Assembly: GCA_946480815.1 (NCBI GenBank)
Contig: CAMLLB010000003.1
Location: 90,307-154,306 of the forward strand
Direction of reading: 5' to 3'
DNA from: an uncultured Flavobacteriales bacterium
GTDB lineage: Bacteria > Bacteroidota > Bacteroidia > Flavobacteriales > Crocinitomicaceae
DNA: 64,000 nt
The notes below the pieces were generated by a model. It was not told the origin of the DNA, made no database searches, and saw nothing but the letters and a program-made list of their open reading frames with translations. Of this stretch, positions 60,851 to 64,000 are shown piece after piece; the first letter of the stretch is position 1; each line of letters opens with the position of its first letter. A program made the position numbers and the translations under genes.

Positions 60851-61999
60851 TTACTGTTTCAATTGAATCAGTTTGCTGTAATATTCCGGTTTTATCAAAT
60901 CTTTCAATTCGGAATAGGGGATTACCGACCATTCCGGGTCCAGGCATGGAGCTTTGTAATGAGGAAATGAGGGTAATAATCTCACTCCGGACCCGGTAAA
61001 CACAAAGTTACAATCAGCAGTCCATAACTCCTGGTTGTTATATTCACATTCCATGTCATCATCAACCATATCGCCTTCAAAATATCCGGGATTCTCTTTA
61101 GCTAAGCAGGCAAAAACGCGTTCTTCAAATGCTGCTTCTTTTCCCGGGATTAAATATTCGCCTGACTCGATCTTTTTATGAGTGTTTAAGTTGTAATTGA
61201 TTCCGTAACTGCTTTCTTCCGGGTGTGCTCCACCACAATAGTAAGCTGTAAAAACAGAAAAGCATAGCAAATCGTTGGAAATCGTAATATTCGAAGCATC
61301 GAAGCTGTAATCGGAACCGAAAGCAGAATTGGAAGCGCACTCCAGGCTCGTCAAAAACTCCGAAAGATGTAAATACTCCAAATAAAAATTGGCATCTTTT
61401 TGCTTTTCAGCCACCAATCCGGAATCAATCCGAAACAAGCTGATACCTGTTAGAACTTCTTTAAATTGGCGAATCTTCACCTTGTTGACCATTCTCGGCA
61501 AACCATCTTCCTTCAATTTGAAAAGTCCAACTTTCACTTTGGTTAAATCATTGGTTGAAGAAGTTTCCTTTTTGAAATATGGATTCGAGCATTTCGGGCT
61601 ATTCAATTCTTTGGGAGTGAGTGCGGCTAACTTCAATGGGGTTGATTTCCCCTTGTGTGTCCATGTTCCTTCGAGAACTTTATTGGGCCATTTGAACTTA
61701 AAAACCTCCGGATTTTCGGGTGTTTCGCCATAAACATCTTTGGAAGTCAAGGTAATAAACCCCGATTTATAGCTCCCGGATAAAGGAATATTAATCAGCT
61801 TGTTTTTGTAAAAGTAATATCCTTCAGTACTGTTTCCTTCCAGTGTAAATTGGAGGTAAATAGGGTATTTTCCAATTGTTCCGCTCAATGAATGTGTTTG
61901 GCTGTAAATCTTACCGGGGTAAGCCATGAAAAGAAAAAATGAAAGCAGTAGTTTTCCCTTTGAAAAGGATTGAAATGAAAGTGTTGTAAGTTTTGGCAT
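60851..61999 (-). CDS. Secreted protein with DUF3298-like C-terminus
   Basis: The 382-residue protein has a signal peptide (about 1-34) and an N-terminal beta-rich region (SLSGTIGKYPIYLQFTLEGNSTEGYYFY). The C-terminal 200 residues resemble DUF3298 (RsiV-like): LCFSVFTAYYCGGAHPEESSYGINYNLNTHK, then VIPYSELKDLIKP. In Bacillus RsiV this fold binds lysozyme. No link to immunity is implied here. Function unknown. It lies 19 bp upstream of a REP-like repeat and stands alone. Confidence 0.7.
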   Translation of the reverse strand: MPKLTTLSFQSFSKGKLLLSFFLFMAYPGKIYSQTHSLSGTIGKYPIYLQFTLEGNSTEGYYFYKNKLINIPLSGSYKSGFITLTSKDVYGETPENPEVFKFKWPNKVLEGTWTHKGKSTPLKLAALTPKELNSPKCSNPYFKKETSSTNDLTKVKVGLFKLKEDGLPRMVNKVKIRQFKEVLTGISLFRIDSGLVAEKQKDANFYLEYLHLSEFLTSLECASNSAFGSDYSFDASNITISNDLLCFSVFTAYYCGGAHPEESSYGINYNLNTHKKIESGEYLIPGKEAAFEERVFACLAKENPGYFEGDMVDDDMECEYNNQELWTADCNFVFTGSGVRLLPSFPHYKAPCLDPEWSVIPYSELKDLIKPEYYSKLIQLKQ

Positions 62000-62085
62000 T
62001 TTCGTTTGATTACATTAAAAATCCATGTTGTTACAAATATTGGAATTACTTCCGATATCTTCATGGAATCGTCAACTAATTTCGG

Positions 62086-62093
62086 TATATTCG
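62086..62093 (+). promoter_or_regulatory. Possible -7 box (TATATTCG) of ilvE
   Basis: TATATTCG differs from TAnnTTTG by one base and ends 17 bp before the ilvE ATG. No -33 element was found at the usual distance. Confidence 0.4.
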
Positions 62094-62110
62094 CATAACT
62101 ATTAGTCGTT

Positions 62111-63178
62111 ATGATATTACAAGACAACATTAAAGTTACTCTTACTCAAGAGTCTAAACTAAGTGCTGTTGATTGGAATAACTTACCGTTTGGTAAAGTG
62201 TTTTCCGATCACATGCTGATCATGGATTACAAAGATGGCGCATGGCAGGATCCTGAGATTATGCCTTTCGGACCGCTTTCCATGCATCCGGCTACGTCTG
62301 TGATCCATTACGGGCAATCAATTTTTGAAGGATTGAAAGCTTATCGAATGGACAGCGGAGAAGTAGCCATCTTCAGACCGGATATGAACGCAAAACGCTT
62401 CGAAGAATCTTGTGCACGCATGTGTATGCCGGTTATTCCTGAAGAGGTATTCGTTGAACTGACACGCAAATTCGTTGAAATCGAAAGTAACTGGATCCCA
62501 AATAAAGAAGGGTATTCGTTGTATTTGAGACCTTTCTTGTTTGGAACTGATGAATACATCGGTATCCGGCCTTCTGACACGTACCGTTTTGTAATTTTCG
62601 CATGTCCTGTTGGAGCTTATTATAGTGAGCCGGTGAATGTGAAAATTGAAGAATTTTACACCAGAGCGTCAGTAGGTGGAGTAGGAAGAGCAAAAACTGC
62701 AGGTAATTATGCGGCAGCTTTGTATCCTGCGAAATTGGGACAAATGAAAGGGTATCACCAATTGGTTTGGACGGATGGAAAATCACATGAGTACATTGAG
62801 GAATCTGGTACGATGAATGTGATGTTTGTAATTGATGGGAAATTGATTACACCTTCTGAAGAGAGCGATACGATTTTGAGAGGTATTACCAAGCGTTCCG
62901 TTATTGAAGTTGCAAATTTATGGGGAATGCCCGTTGAGGAACGTAAAGTTTCTGTTGCAGAAGTTGTCCAGGCTCATAGAGAAGGACGTTTAACAGAAGC
63001 TTTTGGTGCCGGAACAGCCGCAACTATTGCGCATATTGCTAAAATCGGTTACCGGGATGAAGATTTGATCCTTCCTCCGATCGAGACACGCACATTCTCA
63101 TTAAAAGTACATGCTTACCTGGATGATCTGAAAGCAGGAAAAGTAGAAGACAGTTTTGGCTGGCTATTGAAATTATAA
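62111..63178 (+). CDS. ilvE: Branched-chain amino acid aminotransferase
   Basis: IlvE catalyses the last step of valine, leucine and isoleucine synthesis with pyridoxal phosphate and glutamate. The 355-residue length fits the larger type II branch. Typical features are GQSIFEGLKAYR (62-73), SLYLRPFLFGTDEYIGI, RASVGGVGRAKTAGNYAAALYPAKLGQMKGYHQLVWTDGK with the PLP lysine in RAKTAGNY, YIEESGTMNVMFVI and EAFGAGTAATIAHI. The palindromic terminator follows by 4 bp. It is monocistronic. Confidence 0.95.
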   Translation: MILQDNIKVTLTQESKLSAVDWNNLPFGKVFSDHMLIMDYKDGAWQDPEIMPFGPLSMHPATSVIHYGQSIFEGLKAYRMDSGEVAIFRPDMNAKRFEESCARMCMPVIPEEVFVELTRKFVEIESNWIPNKEGYSLYLRPFLFGTDEYIGIRPSDTYRFVIFACPVGAYYSEPVNVKIEEFYTRASVGGVGRAKTAGNYAAALYPAKLGQMKGYHQLVWTDGKSHEYIEESGTMNVMFVIDGKLITPSEESDTILRGITKRSVIEVANLWGMPVEERKVSVAEVVQAHREGRLTEAFGAGTAATIAHIAKIGYRDEDLILPPIETRTFSLKVHAYLDDLKAGKVEDSFGWLLKL

Positions 63179-63182
63179 AAAC

Positions 63183-63220
63183 AAACAGCAGGGGCGGAAG
63201 ATTTTCCGCCCCTGCTGTTT
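63183..63220 (+). terminator. Palindromic terminator of ilvE
   Basis: Seventeen-base arms (AAACAGCAGGGGCGGAA and its complement) flank the loop GATT. The arms match the palindromes at 3685 and 5163 with compensating changes. Confidence 0.75.
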
Positions 63221-63285
63221 TCATAACATCCCAATTGTTTTATGGAAAAATGAATGTTCCTGCATCTCTAAGAAAATTAACAGTC

Positions 63286-64000
63286 ATGAAGCCGATTTTA
63301 CACCTTGTTTTTCTGATTTTACTTTCATCCAATGCATTTAGTCAGACTACCGTTCGGATTATTACCAAAGACAGGAGTAACGGAGATCCCGTTTCCAGGG
63401 TTTACATTCGTCAATACCAGGGTGATTCATTAATTAGTTCTCAATATACTTCCTTAAAAGGGATTGCCTGTTTCCAGGTTTCGACAACGGAACTGACCAA
63501 TTTTGAATTGGAACACATTGCATTTAATCCGCTTGAAAAAATACCTGCCAAAGTATTTTCCGGGAAACCTTCCGATACCTTGACCATTCAGGTCCGGATG
63601 TACTATTTCAAAGAGCGCTTGATTGATGAAGTGGTTATTAAACCGATTGGTGTTCCGGATACCGTTTTCGAATCAGGGCGTGTTTCCGTAACGGATTTTG
63701 AATTTATGCCGGATAATAATCTATTACTCCTGACGTATCCGAAAAATTTGAAGAAAGGGACCGAATTGGTTCTTTACGATGGATTTAATTTATTGGGAGA
63801 AATTCCACTACCGGAAAAAGGGCAGGAGCTGATCCGGGATTATCGTGGAAATCCTCATGTGTTAACAGATAAGAACGTCTATGGGATTAACCAAAAGAAC
63901 CGGCAGATCCAGATAGCACAAATTGAGAAGAACTACTACATGACATACATTGCTCCGATTGTAGATACTGCTTTTACCAAGTATTATTTTTCAAATTTCA
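63286..64000 (+). CDS. Secreted protein with carboxypeptidase-regulatory-like N-terminus (3' end outside window)
   Basis: An open frame without stop runs to the end of the window. From the ATG at 63286 it encodes a signal peptide (MKPILHLVFLILLSSNAFSQ). A beta-sandwich-like stretch follows (TVRIITKDRSNGDPVSRVYIRQYQGDSLISSQYTSLKGIACFQV), which resembles the carboxypeptidase-regulatory-like domains that start many Bacteroidota outer-membrane proteins. Later residues (VSVTDFEFMPDNNLLLLTYPKN, GFNLLGEIPLPEKG) suggest a second beta domain. An in-frame ATG at 63250 would add 12 residues and weaken the signal peptide. Function unknown. Confidence 0.75.
   Translation, partial: MKPILHLVFLILLSSNAFSQTTVRIITKDRSNGDPVSRVYIRQYQGDSLISSQYTSLKGIACFQVSTTELTNFELEHIAFNPLEKIPAKVFSGKPSDTLTIQVRMYYFKERLIDEVVIKPIGVPDTVFESGRVSVTDFEFMPDNNLLLLTYPKNLKKGTELVLYDGFNLLGEIPLPEKGQELIRDYRGNPHVLTDKNVYGINQKNRQIQIAQIEKNYYMTYIAPIVDTAFTKYYFSNF

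Overview
The window is one contiguous stretch of a Bacteroidota chromosome, most likely from the order Flavobacteriales. A member of the Fluviicola/Crocinitomicaceae group is my best guess, but this is inference. The evidence is: promoters with the Bacteroidota -7 box TAnnTTTG; almost no Shine-Dalgarno sequences; a type IX secretion C-terminal domain on a serine hydrolase; a Rho factor with a long Q/N-rich insert; ribosomal protein THX; and families common in this phylum (Mpl, DUF4199, DUF1684, DUF1015, UMF1 transporter, OMP_b-brl, S24 regulator with an AAGY-type site). Coding density is high and most genes sit in short runs with overlapping start and stop codons. I see no tRNA, rRNA, CRISPR array, intact insertion sequence or prophage. 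Two genes run off the edges: a giant TPR/coiled-coil protein at the left and a secreted protein at the right.

Layout. 1-5.1 kb: TPR giant and Mpl (peptidoglycan recycling). 5.2-13.5 kb: DUF4199 protein, Rho, a dicarboxylate/amino-acid symporter, a small lipoprotein, UvrA and an ECF-like sigma factor. 13.7-16.3 kb: leftward run of a membrane protein, a complete subclass B1 metallo-beta-lactamase, a Crp-like regulator and an AhpD-like protein. 16.4-21.8 kb: ATP-type PEP carboxykinase, then a coupled operon of ElbB, a membrane-anchored MutS-like ATPase and a secreted PHB-depolymerase-type esterase. 22-27.9 kb: a DCC-family protein and a five-gene rightward operon (ribulose-phosphate-epimerase-like domain fused to CBS domains, DAHP synthase, KdsC-like phosphatase, saccharopine-dehydrogenase-like enzyme, UMF1 transporter).

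28-43.9 kb is almost all leftward: TlpA-like thioredoxin, an ABC transporter of FtsX type, MiaA, MltF, AcpH, small acetyltransferase/VOC/DUF1905 genes, a lipoprotein M49 peptidase, DUF1684, YggS, DUF1015 and serA-serC. 44-54.6 kb, also leftward: THX with a histone-like tail, a TrmH methyltransferase, an AraC regulator with an outer-membrane barrel protein and a T9SS-secreted serine hydrolase, HU, Fmt, a MATE exporter and an RlmI-like methyltransferase. 55-64 kb: a rightward operon (unknown protein, ABC ATPase, YihY/BrkB, lipoprotein), an S24-type SOS-like repressor overlapping a convergent RecQ, a DUF3298-like secreted protein, and IlvE.

The most unusual signals lie in two places. One is the 22.6-25.3 kb sugar-phosphate operon, whose epimerase carries the CBS module expected on arabinose-5-phosphate isomerase. 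The other is the intergenic DNA. It holds three related long palindromes (3.7, 5.2 and 63.2 kb), REP-like pairs, elements with inverted ends, an 11-bp-period array and a 16-bp-period array. In addition, several -7 boxes lie only 3-5 nt upstream of start codons, which predicts leaderless mRNAs.
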